Positions 17,442 through 25,167 of a stretch of 36,272 nucleotides of DNA are shown here, piece by piece. Position numbers and translations under genes: made by a program. The DNA comes from an uncultured Spartobacteria bacterium (lineage in GTDB: Bacteria > Verrucomicrobiota > Verrucomicrobiia > Chthoniobacterales > UBA6821): assembly GCA_903847935.1 (NCBI GenBank), contig CAINEX010000129.1, positions 1 to 36,272 of the forward strand, given 5' to 3'. The notes below the pieces were generated by a model, which did no database searches, was not told the DNA's origin, and saw only the letters and a list, made by a program, of their open reading frames with translations. How positions within the stretch are numbered: position 1 is the stretch's first letter; each line of letters starts with the position of its first letter.

Positions 17442-18914
17442 GTGAGCCTTTCCATCAACAACGCAATACGATTCAAACTGGTGGCACTGCTTCCGGTCCT
17501 GATCTCTGTTGCTTGCGTGTCAAGCCGAGGGAGCGATGCCAACATCATGGCCCCGATCCTGGGGCACCAAAAGACATTCCCTCTCTCCGACCACGTCGGT
17601 TCTTTCGATCAGAATCGTTCCTACGAGCTCTCCTCCCTCATCGAACTGGGTCTAGCCAATAATCCTCAGACCCGCTCCGCTTGGTTCAACGCACTTGCAA
17701 GCAGCGCTCAAGTGGGGCAGGCCAAAGCCCCTTACTATCCAAAACTCTCCCTGGATGCTCAGGGCGGTTATCAGAAAAGTTTTTATCAGATCAATAACGG
17801 CCCCATGGGGCTTAGGCAGACAAGCCTTACTCCGGAACTCGATTTCGAATATCTCCTGCTTGATTTCGGCCGACGCGCCGCCGACGTCCGCCGAACAGTG
17901 GCCCTCTTGGAAGCGGCCAATCTTGCCTTCAGTAGGAATGTCCAGAGCACGGTGTACGCAATCCAGCAATCCTACTTCGCCCACACCGCAGCCCTCTCCC
18001 AGCGGGATGCTGCGAAAGCAAATCTGGAACTGAGTAAAACCATCCTTGCCATGGTCGAGGCCCAGGTGGCCAATGGCCTAGGAACAAAGCCCGAGCTCGA
18101 TACTGCCAGGAAAACCTTTGCCCAAGCCGATTTTGATCTCTCAAGCGCCGATCGGAATGTCGAAGTTACCCTTGGCAATCTACGCGTCGCCACGGGATTG
18201 CAGGCCAATGCTCCGCTCAAGGTCGTTCCGGGAGGCAATGACACGAACGCTGACGCCTCCCCCTACGAGGTGCTTGGTTCGAAAGTGGACACCATGATCG
18301 ATGAAGCCATCCTGAAACGTCCCGATCTGGCAGCGCGAAGAGCCGATATCGCGGCAAGCAGGGCGGCGGTCGAGAGGGCCAAGGCGGACTTCATGCCTAA
18401 ACTCTCCCTCCAAGGAGCCTATTCAAGCGAACCTTATGTCTACACGGCATCCCAGCCCTCTCAAACTGGTACTTTCTATGGCAACGCCCAAGGTTACTCA
18501 GGATTCGCCATCCTAAGTTGGGATCTCTTCGACGGATTCCAGCGTGTGGAAAAGGTCAATCAAAGCCAGGCCGAGGAGTCCCGGGCGAGGGCCAATGCCG
18601 AATCGACCAAGCTGCAGACAACCCAAGAAGTCTGGATAGCCTACAACGACTTCCTCAGATCCAGAAAGAGAGTTGCCTACGCCGACTCACAGGTCTCCTC
18701 CGCGGAGGAAAACTTCAAGTCCGCCAAAGCCGCCTTCGACAATCAGCTTCTTAATATCACCGACCTTATCTCCAATCAGAGCGCGCTTGCCGCCTCCCGC
18801 TTCGATCAGGCAGGGGCAAGGGCCGATTATCTTACGAGCCTTGCGGCCCTCTCCCTCGCCATGGGCCAATTCTCTGTCCCATCATCAACCATGGTCCAAC
18901 CCGCTAAATTGTAA
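17442..18914 (+). CDS. TolC/OprM-type outer-membrane efflux protein
   Basis: Outer-membrane channel of tripartite exporters. The 490-residue frame is taken from a GTG at 17442, which puts a hydrophobic export signal (FKLVALLPVLISVACVSSRG) at the N-terminus; the frame is open further upstream but overlaps the divergent ubiB-type gene. The Cys at residue 25 is near lipobox context, so it may be a lipoprotein like OprM. Two homologous outer-membrane-efflux repeats are visible, with ALA/QAR-rich helices, a GLGTKPELDTARKTFAQA segment in the first and the RADIAASRAAVERAKADFMPKLSLQG motif region opening the second. It is the probable partner of the HlyD-like protein encoded at 14070-15251. Confidence 0.9.
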   Translation: MSLSINNAIRFKLVALLPVLISVACVSSRGSDANIMAPILGHQKTFPLSDHVGSFDQNRSYELSSLIELGLANNPQTRSAWFNALASSAQVGQAKAPYYPKLSLDAQGGYQKSFYQINNGPMGLRQTSLTPELDFEYLLLDFGRRAADVRRTVALLEAANLAFSRNVQSTVYAIQQSYFAHTAALSQRDAAKANLELSKTILAMVEAQVANGLGTKPELDTARKTFAQADFDLSSADRNVEVTLGNLRVATGLQANAPLKVVPGGNDTNADASPYEVLGSKVDTMIDEAILKRPDLAARRADIAASRAAVERAKADFMPKLSLQGAYSSEPYVYTASQPSQTGTFYGNAQGYSGFAILSWDLFDGFQRVEKVNQSQAEESRARANAESTKLQTTQEVWIAYNDFLRSRKRVAYADSQVSSAEENFKSAKAAFDNQLLNITDLISNQSALAASRFDQAGARADYLTSLAALSLAMGQFSVPSSTMVQPAKL

Positions 18915-18954
18915 CTTAATGGGGAGCACGTCTCAGATGAACGGGACGACATAA

Positions 18955-18972
18955 CAGGGATCCTTATCCCTG
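18955..18972 (+). terminator. Inverted repeat, possible terminator after the TolC-like gene
   Basis: A perfect seven-pair stem CAGGGAT / ATCCCTG with loop CCTT lies 40 bases downstream of the channel gene stop. It is followed only by a T-rich but broken stretch (ATGATACGCTTTCTT), so intrinsic termination would be weak. It is the clearest hairpin in any intergenic gap of the window apart from the PyrR element. Confidence 0.4.
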
Positions 18973-19040
18973 ATGATACGCTTTCTTAGAGAAGGCTGAA
19001 ATAACTTGTGCGGAGGGATCCATGTTCTATAGCTCACGGC

Positions 19041-20146
19041 ATGTACACGACCATGCTGCCTGTCAGTTCCGAGGGGGGAGATTCCAGTTTTCAGAACAAT
19101 GTTCCGGATCCCGTTGCCTCCGGGAAAGAACTGCCGACCTTTAAGTTCGAATTGGAGAAATCGATCGGCAAAGTGATAGGAGAAAGTTCGGGTAAGGAAG
19201 CAACAGTAACCCAGTTGCCGATCTCCAAGGCACTAGCCGGTGTCTCGATGAGGATGGAACCAGGCGCGATGAGGGAGTTGCATTGGCATGCGACCGCAGC
19301 TGAATGGGGCTTTGTGACCGAGGGGGCTGTCCGCACGACTGTGATCGATCCTCAGGGATACTCGGAATCCAATGACTTCGGCCCCGGAGAAATCTGGTAT
19401 TTTCCACGGGGACATGGTCACTCCATCGCAACACTCGGAAACGAGCCATGTCACTTCATCCTCGTTTTTTACAACGGGTATTTTTCGGAATTCGGAACCT
19501 TTAGCATCAGTGACTGGATCGGGCATGCGCCCAACGAATTGCTGGCGAAAAACTTCGGCCTTCCAGCCGAAACCTTCTCCTCATTTCCGAAAAAAGAAGT
19601 CTATTTTTCCAAGAGTACAATCCCACCGGCCGAACCTGCCGCGCCACTTCAAGGGTCGAAGACCCCCCCCTGACTCACAAATACAGCCTGCTATCGCAGA
19701 GACCTTACGAGACGTTCCCCGGAGGAACGGAATGGAGGGTTGATGGGGCTCAATTTCCAATCTCGACTACCATGACCGGCGTTGTCTTGGAAATGGAGCC
19801 CGGAGCCCTGCGTGAACTTCACTGGCACCCGAACGCTTCCGAGTGGCAGTATGCCCTCAGTGGAAGTTTTCGCGTGACTCTCTTCGGTTCGGGAGGTCGC
19901 TGGCGTGAGGAGACCTTGGCGCAGGGTGATATCGCATTCATTCCCCAAGGATTCGGACACTCCATCGAGAATATTGGATCAACAAAGGCCCGCATCCTGA
20001 TTGTCTTCAATAGCGGGCACTACCAGACCATCAATCTCTCCCAGTGGATCGCAGGGAACCCCTCGGATGTTTTGGGAGCCAATTTCGGAGTCGACCCATC
20101 GGTCTTTGATCAGTTTCCCAAAAAGGAAGTTTTTCTGACCAAGTAG
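19041..20146 (+). pseudogene. oxdC: Oxalate-decarboxylase-type bicupin interrupted by a frameshift
   Basis: Two cupin domains in different frames form one bicupin. The first (to the TGA at 19671) has HWHATAAEW and PRGHGHS, giving the His-x-His, Glu and His manganese ligands, plus SEFG where OxdC has its SENS lid, so the catalytic Glu is kept. A run of eight C (19663-19670) leads into that stop. In the -1 frame the text continues without a break: PPLTHKYSLLSQRP, FPGGTEWRV, then FPISTTMTG and the second cupin HWHPNASEW/QGFGHS to 20146. One extra C would restore a full-length protein of about 368 residues. An intact OxdC would split oxalate to formate and CO2. The start is uncertain (ATG 19041 or 19053, GTG 19008). 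Sequencing error, real decay or slippage are all possible. Confidence 0.85.
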
Positions 20147-20269
20147 GAATCTCAAGCCAATCAGTCATTGATCAGAGGGGTTCCCTAGAGGATGGTTGCG
20201 ACTTGGGATGTCTTGCAGAAGTTCCTGTAAATACCTTGCCCGGAGTGAAGGTCCCTTTATGAATGAGAG

Positions 20270-21157
20270 ATGAACATCGTCATCCTTGAGCCGATCGGTA
20301 TTAGTTTGGAAGAGTGCCAAAAGCAGCTCGCCGGACATCACGTCACGGAGGTTGATTCCCGGAAATGGACGGATGAACAGGTCATTGATGCGGCAAAGGA
20401 TGCTGAAATCATTGCCATCAGCAATCGCTTGTTACCTGCAACGATCATCGCAAATCTCCCAGTGCTGAAATTCATCTCCGTGGCCTTCACGGGCATTGAT
20501 CAAATCGATGCCACCAGCGTGCGCGAACGTAAGATCACGGTTAAAAACGCCTCCGGTTATGCCAAGACCGCAGTGGCCGAACTCGTGATCGGGCTCATGA
20601 TTGCGTTAGCGCGAAACATCTTGACCAATGCCACGAAAATCAGTCATGGCGGCCTCACCAACACGGGAGCGGAACTCAAGGGAAAGGTCCTCGGCATTAT
20701 CGGATTGGGAGCGATTGGCAATGAGGTGGCAAGATTGGCAACTGCCTTTGGGATGAAAGTCCTGTCACACAACCGTGGAAGCGGGACCCCTTTGAATGAG
20801 CTATTTGACCAATCGGACTTCGTGTCGCTCCATGTACCACTCGTTGAGGAAACACGCGGGCTTGTGAATGAGGCACGTCTGAAGCAGATGAAGCCGACTG
20901 CCTTCATCATCAACACAGCAAGAGGGCCGATCATCGATAGCAAGGCCCTCTTTCAGGCCTTAGAAAAGGGCAGCATTGCAGGTGCGGCAGTCGATGTATT
21001 TGATGTCGAGCCTCCACTTCCGGCGAATTACCCCCTGCTAACAGCTCCCAATCTCATCGCCACACCCCATATCGGCTTTAATACCAAAGAAGCCGTTGAG
21101 GAAAAGGGAAAGATCGCCCTTCAAAATATTTTGGATTTTTTGAAACAAAACCGATGA
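20270..21157 (+). CDS. D-isomer-specific 2-hydroxyacid dehydrogenase
   Basis: NAD(P)-dependent oxidoreductase of 295 residues that interconverts 2-keto acids and D-2-hydroxy acids. The nucleotide-binding loop GLGAIGNEVA starts near residue 144. The catalytic Arg is in NTARGP (near 216), the Glu in DVFDVEPP (near 245) and the His in TPHIGF (near 266), completing the family triad. The N-terminal catalytic half (VAFTGIDQID, NASGYAKTAVAELVIGL) is complete. The gene follows the bicupin by 123 bases on the same strand. If the two work together the substrate could be glyoxylate or hydroxypyruvate, but nothing in the sequence fixes this. Confidence 0.9.
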   Translation: MNIVILEPIGISLEECQKQLAGHHVTEVDSRKWTDEQVIDAAKDAEIIAISNRLLPATIIANLPVLKFISVAFTGIDQIDATSVRERKITVKNASGYAKTAVAELVIGLMIALARNILTNATKISHGGLTNTGAELKGKVLGIIGLGAIGNEVARLATAFGMKVLSHNRGSGTPLNELFDQSDFVSLHVPLVEETRGLVNEARLKQMKPTAFIINTARGPIIDSKALFQALEKGSIAGAAVDVFDVEPPLPANYPLLTAPNLIATPHIGFNTKEAVEEKGKIALQNILDFLKQNR

Positions 21158-21191
21158 GAGTTGCAGTCATTCCCCTCACCATCCTTCCCTT

Positions 21192-22439
21192 TTAGACACT
21201 GCCGAGAATCAGGCACGAGTTAATTCCTCCAAAACCAAAAGAGTTGGAAAGAATCTTGCTCGGTCTTGTCTCGCGCCCGTAATTGGGAATCACATCCAGC
21301 GCACATTCGGGATCAGGGGTCTCGTGGTGAAGGGTCGGCGGCAGATATCCCTCCGACATCGCAAGGCAGCAGATAACGGCCTCCAGCGCACCCGTGGCTC
21401 CGAGCGGATGTGCCGTGTAAGCCTTGGTACCGCTGACGGGAATCGAGGGAGTACTGGCGCCGAAGACTTCGTGGATGCAGCGAGCCTCGTTGAAATCATT
21501 GATCTTGGTGGAACTGCCGTGGGCATTGATGTAGTCGATTTCTTCCGGATTCGTCTCCGCATCGATAAGCGCATCCTTCATGGCCCTGATCGTGGGCTCT
21601 CCATTCGGATGGGGAGAAGTCATGTGATAGGCGTCATTATTATGGGAGAAGCCCAAGATCTCCCCATAGATCCGGGCACCGCGCGCCTTGGCGTGTTCGT
21701 ACTCCTCCACGACTAATGAGGCCGCACCCTCACCCATGACAAAGCCATCCCGATTCAGGTCGAATGGCCTGCACGAGACAGAGGGGTCAGCCTCGCTCAT
21801 GGTCCTGATGTTGGCAAATGCTCCGTAGGTCAAAGGGCTCAAAGGTGCCTCGGAGGCTCCGGCGATCATAACGTCGGCAATCCCGTCGCGGATGTAACGG
21901 AGAGCCTCGCCAAGTGCCACGGTGCCGCTGGCACAGCTGTTGGAGTTCGTCGTGCCGACTCCCTGAAAGCCGCATGTAATCGCGATATTGGAGTGGGCCG
22001 ACCCGCCAAAGACCTGAAGTGCGAGAAGAGGACTGACCGCCTTGAACCCTCCTTTCACAAAGGCATCGTGTTCTTTCTCAGCATTTGAAATCCCGCCAAG
22101 AGCGGTTCCAAAGCTGACTCCACGGCGGGGATCGGGATGATCAGGAGAATAAGTCAATCCGCTGTCCTCAAGCGATAGCAGGGCACTGGCCACGGCAAAC
22201 TGAGCATACCGGTCAAGACGGCGGAGCATCTTGATTGGAAAATAATTCAGTGGTTCAAAGTCATCGACTTGTCCTGACGAGCGGGCTTCCAGTTCACCAA
22301 GATCGAAGCGTGTCAGCTGCGCAATGCCGCTTTTTTCAGCAAGGATACCCCTCCAGAAGGACTCCCTACCAATGCCGATGCAACTGATGGGACCGACGCC
22401 GGTGATAACGGCACGGCGCCGGATAGATCGATCTGTCAT
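21192..22439 (-). CDS. Beta-ketoacyl synthase (FabF/KAS II-like)
   Basis: Thiolase-fold condensing enzyme of 415 residues. The Cys-His-His triad is intact: C169 in SNSCASGT, H307 in NAHGSST and H344 in TAHPLGATG, with K339 before it. The acyl-binding gate FGFGG is at the C-terminus. The start at 22439 has a GGAGG seven bases upstream and overlaps the SRPBCC gene stop (ATGA). No fabD, fabG, fabZ or acyl-carrier gene adjoins it, whereas a cyclase-like protein, a flippase-like protein and a FAD enzyme do. A dedicated lipid or polyketide role is therefore more likely than general fatty acid elongation. Sequence variation around H344 (usual FabF has TGHLLGA) supports a divergent paralog. Confidence 0.88.
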   Translation of the reverse strand: MTDRSIRRRAVITGVGPISCIGIGRESFWRGILAEKSGIAQLTRFDLGELEARSSGQVDDFEPLNYFPIKMLRRLDRYAQFAVASALLSLEDSGLTYSPDHPDPRRGVSFGTALGGISNAEKEHDAFVKGGFKAVSPLLALQVFGGSAHSNIAITCGFQGVGTTNSNSCASGTVALGEALRYIRDGIADVMIAGASEAPLSPLTYGAFANIRTMSEADPSVSCRPFDLNRDGFVMGEGAASLVVEEYEHAKARGARIYGEILGFSHNNDAYHMTSPHPNGEPTIRAMKDALIDAETNPEEIDYINAHGSSTKINDFNEARCIHEVFGASTPSIPVSGTKAYTAHPLGATGALEAVICCLAMSEGYLPPTLHHETPDPECALDVIPNYGRETRPSKILSNSFGFGGINSCLILGSV

Positions 22440-22891
22440 GGTTGGACCTCCAGTAATTTTTTGAATGTCGAGAGCGTTCTCGGAGCCACCCAACCGATCA
22501 TGAAGTCGCCGATGATCGGATTCGCAAGCGGTGCTAGCAAAGGCCAGCGGAATTTCAGTTTGTGATCGATCGTGATCAAGGCACCCGCCGCAGTCTGTTC
22601 GTAAATCCACCTGACCTCCATCCCTTTGGTAAAAGCGCTTAGATGACGGAACCATAGCTCATGCTTTTCCCGTTCGCGCCGAAACTCGGAGGTCCATTTG
22701 ATGGGAATGGCCCCCCGCATCGCCGCCATCTCGACAATACCCTCATCCGGACCACCCTCCAACCAACGAACCCAGCGGTAGTGGGGCAAATAGGCCGGCC
22801 AGCGGATAATGTCGGAGGTCATCGCGTAGATCCTCTCGACAGGCGCATCAATCAGTGTGGAAGACTCGGTGTGCATCAAGACCTTTGCCAC
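22436..22891 (-). CDS. SRPBCC (START/cyclase-like) family protein
   Basis: A 151-residue soluble protein with the helix-grip pattern of polyketide cyclases and coenzyme Q-binding Coq10-like proteins: an opening strand SSTLIDAPVERIYAMTSDII, then WPAYLPHYRWVRWLEG, central strands with VRWIYEQT, LITIDHKLKF, and a long C-terminal helix. Such folds bind hydrophobic ligands or cyclise poly-beta-keto chains. It overlaps the ketosynthase start by four bases and the upstream 98-residue gene by 16 bases, so it is almost surely co-translated with both. The ligand is unknown. Confidence 0.8.
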   Translation of the reverse strand: MAKVLMHTESSTLIDAPVERIYAMTSDIIRWPAYLPHYRWVRWLEGGPDEGIVEMAAMRGAIPIKWTSEFRREREKHELWFRHLSAFTKGMEVRWIYEQTAAGALITIDHKLKFRWPLLAPLANPIIGDFMIGWVAPRTLSTFKKLLEVQP

Positions 22892-23172
22892 TTCTTTTTC
22901 CGAGACCTGATGTAATGAAGACTGGCTATTCCGCTCCCCTCAACCTTGATGGATTTGAGCACGAAACGCTGATCCTCGGAGAGGAATTCTCGAAAGCCGG
23001 TACTCTTTTCCGTTGCCTCCGAAGCCCCTTGAATCACGGGATGGATCCGCACGAATACTTCCGGGGCAGTTTCCAATTCTCTCGCAGGTTCAAATTCTGC
23101 GTGAGATATCACTCTTCCATCCACACTCATGGAATAATCGAGCACCCGCTCCGTTGATCGGGACGATTTCAT
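22876..23172 (-). CDS. Unknown 98-residue protein in the ketosynthase operon
   Basis: I do not recognise this protein. It starts with ATG at 23172, has a Glu/Ala-rich central part (AEFEPARELETAPEVFVRIHP) with beta-type alternation, and ends very basic (RSRKKKWQRS). There is no signal peptide, membrane segment or Cys/His cluster. Its last 16 bases overlap the SRPBCC gene, and 15 bases separate it from the flippase-like gene, so operon position argues that it is a real gene. It could be a truncated accessory domain or a lineage-specific small subunit. Confidence 0.55.
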   Translation of the reverse strand: MKSSRSTERVLDYSMSVDGRVISHAEFEPARELETAPEVFVRIHPVIQGASEATEKSTGFREFLSEDQRFVLKSIKVEGSGIASLHYIRSRKKKWQRS

Positions 23173-23187
23173 GATCGGTTGAGGAGA

Positions 23188-24240
23188 TCAGACTCGATCG
23201 CTAGAGGAGTTTTCCTCTGACTCGATCTGATGCCCGACCGCTTCCACCTGAGCCTCCATCTCACCGATCGAGACGCTTCCACCATCTGCAGGCTTATAGG
23301 TCATGTAAATGATTCCACCGATTAATCCCCATCCAACGCTCAGGGCAAATCCTGTGATTGAAATGAGCACGGCTAAATCAACGGGCGTTCCGTAAAGAGA
23401 ATTGAGCATCACGGAGAAGAGTCCCTCTCGGACTCCGATTCCGGCCAAACTGATCGGCAGGGAACTGATTGTATTGACGATGGGAATGACCGAAGACATG
23501 GCGGCGGCTCCGGGATTTCCCACAAAAGCAAAGGCGGCGAAGATGGCCGTACCGAAGATAAAGGCATTCAACGGCATGGAGATCAGAATGGCCGCCACCA
23601 CGGCTTTCCAGTCGCGTGCATAGATGGAAAAGGCCCCGGCAACATCCAAGATCGCGGCATGGCCCGGCATCTTGGCAGGGAGACGCTTGGCGAGATGAAA
23701 CCGGTCGATGATGAGTCCCATGGCGATCAGACTGAAGAAGGCGCAAAAAATGATGGTAACGGTCAGGAGAAAGGCACGGATCATTGGCAGGGACATCAGC
23801 GGTTTGTAGAACCAGGCAAAGACCCCTGCGGAAACGATGATCAGGGCAAACATCCCAGCGATACGGTCGACAATGATACTCAAAAACACAGCGCTCTTGG
23901 ACTTGGGAGCCTCTCGCATTGCAAAGAATACCTTGATGAGGTCACCCCCCACCCCCCCCGGGAGACAGAGATTGAAAAACATCCCGATCATGACGAGTTT
24001 CCAAACGCGGAACCATCCGAGGGAGATGCCCTGCACCTTCATGAGAAGTTGCCAGCGGAAAGCACCGCAAACCAGGACCAGGCCGAAACAAAGGAAACCG
24101 GGAATCAGCCAGAGGAGATTGGCCGTGTGAAGGGCCTGAACCATTTGGTGACGTCGCACCGGATCGTGAAAGAGCAACCAGAGGAGCAGGAGCGTCACGC
24201 CCGCCTGCACAAGTGTCATGATGGTTTTTTTGAGATTCAT
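23188..24240 (-). CDS. Lysylphosphatidylglycerol-synthase-type (UPF0104) membrane protein, flippase-like
   Basis: Integral membrane protein of about 350 residues with eight or so helices. The family signature NLCLPGGVGGDLIKVFFAMRE and the later SLPISLAGIGVREG loop are characteristic of the MprF flippase domain/UPF0104 group. Such proteins often accompany lipid or glycolipid synthesis genes. Two ATGs are possible: 24240, which shares a base with the upstream stop (TAATG), and 24261, which would add seven residues (MEEHLFL). I prefer 24240 by gene spacing. The C-terminal 40 residues are hydrophilic and acidic. No lysyltransferase domain is present. Confidence 0.85.
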   Translation of the reverse strand: MNLKKTIMTLVQAGVTLLLLWLLFHDPVRRHQMVQALHTANLLWLIPGFLCFGLVLVCGAFRWQLLMKVQGISLGWFRVWKLVMIGMFFNLCLPGGVGGDLIKVFFAMREAPKSKSAVFLSIIVDRIAGMFALIIVSAGVFAWFYKPLMSLPMIRAFLLTVTIIFCAFFSLIAMGLIIDRFHLAKRLPAKMPGHAAILDVAGAFSIYARDWKAVVAAILISMPLNAFIFGTAIFAAFAFVGNPGAAAMSSVIPIVNTISSLPISLAGIGVREGLFSVMLNSLYGTPVDLAVLISITGFALSVGWGLIGGIIYMTYKPADGGSVSIGEMEAQVEAVGHQIESEENSSSDRV

Positions 24241-25151
24241 TAAGAACAGATGTTCTTCCATCGGATCACAGCCGACTTGATGGAAGCGGGTGTGGCCTCG
24301 GGAGATAGTTCAAGGATGTAGGGGAGTGATGATGGCAGAAGAGGAACCAGATGGTCGAAGGGAATCTCGCCTTCAAAAGGCACCAAGTGATCCTCGTCAG
24401 GCCAAGTGGCATCCTGAAGATGAGCGCCAACAGTATAGGGAGCGATCTGGGTCAACCATTGCCCATGATCCAGAAGACCAAGGTAATGCCTCATCTGGGC
24501 ATGACCGAAATCATGCCAGTACCGCAACCGGGGGGAATCAAAGCGCTGCAGGAGTGCAAGCAACTCCCTCTCCGTTGGCAGAGCCTCATAGTTGCTCCGA
24601 TTCTCAACCACAAGGGTGATATCCAGTTTCACGGCCTCCTCAAGAAGGACCTCAAGAGCAGCATTCATTCGGTTGAGGTACACCCTTGCGTGCTCCTCCC
24701 TCCTTCTGACCGAATCCAACTTCAGCCGGTTATAGTAACGGTCGGCAACACCTTTTTCACGCAATCCTTCGAGAAGTGAGCGCGTCATCCCGCGTAGCGG
24801 AAGGATCCGGCCCAGATGAAGCACCACGAAACTGGCACCGAACTCCCGGGCCGTTGCAAGTGACTGCAGAGTGAGCTTGATCGCGCGTTCCCTCTCGGCG
24901 GGACGGTGGGATGTGAACTCATAGCAGTCAGGATTATCGTTCAGAATCTCGACGGGCATCGGGCAGAAATTATGCACGCTGATCACCTTGAACCCTCCCC
25001 TTGCGTAGGCCTCCCTGATCCCGTGCAACTGGGATACCGAAAGCCCATGACCTAACTCGATCGTCTCAAAGCCAAGGCTTATGATTTCCTCCACGATCTT
25101 GTTGCCGTCATGATGACGGCTTGCATTCCAGTTGGTGGAGAAGGCGAGCAT
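24240..25151 (-). CDS. Sugar-phosphate isomerase/epimerase-like TIM-barrel protein
   Basis: A 303-residue member of the xylose-isomerase-like TIM barrel family (AP endonuclease 2 fold). Visible markers are GFETIELGHG near the start, SVHNFCPMP, FVVLHLGRI, the metal-ligand segment LVVENRSN, YWHDFGHAQ, GAHLQDATWPDEDH and the terminal Glu strand YILELSPEA. Together these give the Glu/Asp/His divalent-metal site. The start at 25151 is preferred over a frame open to 25262 because the latter overlaps the FAD enzyme gene. The substrate (a sugar, inositol or other polyol) cannot be told from sequence. Sixteen bases separate it from the preceding gene. Confidence 0.8.
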   Translation of the reverse strand: MLAFSTNWNASRHHDGNKIVEEIISLGFETIELGHGLSVSQLHGIREAYARGGFKVISVHNFCPMPVEILNDNPDCYEFTSHRPAERERAIKLTLQSLATAREFGASFVVLHLGRILPLRGMTRSLLEGLREKGVADRYYNRLKLDSVRRREEHARVYLNRMNAALEVLLEEAVKLDITLVVENRSNYEALPTERELLALLQRFDSPRLRYWHDFGHAQMRHYLGLLDHGQWLTQIAPYTVGAHLQDATWPDEDHLVPFEGEIPFDHLVPLLPSSLPYILELSPEATPASIKSAVIRWKNICS

Positions 25152-25167
25152 TGGAAAACGAGTTGGA

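Noticed and set aside
19772-20146. Second cupin half as an independent single-cupin gene starting at its internal ATG
   Set aside because: That ATG lies in the middle of conserved bicupin sequence (FPISTTMTG), and homology continues upstream in the same frame to the C8 tract, so it is the 3' part of one broken gene.
23659-24243. 194-codon plus-strand frame opposite the flippase-like gene
   Set aside because: Highly polar, His/Glu-rich low-complexity translation is the usual mirror image of a hydrophobic membrane protein gene, not a real product.
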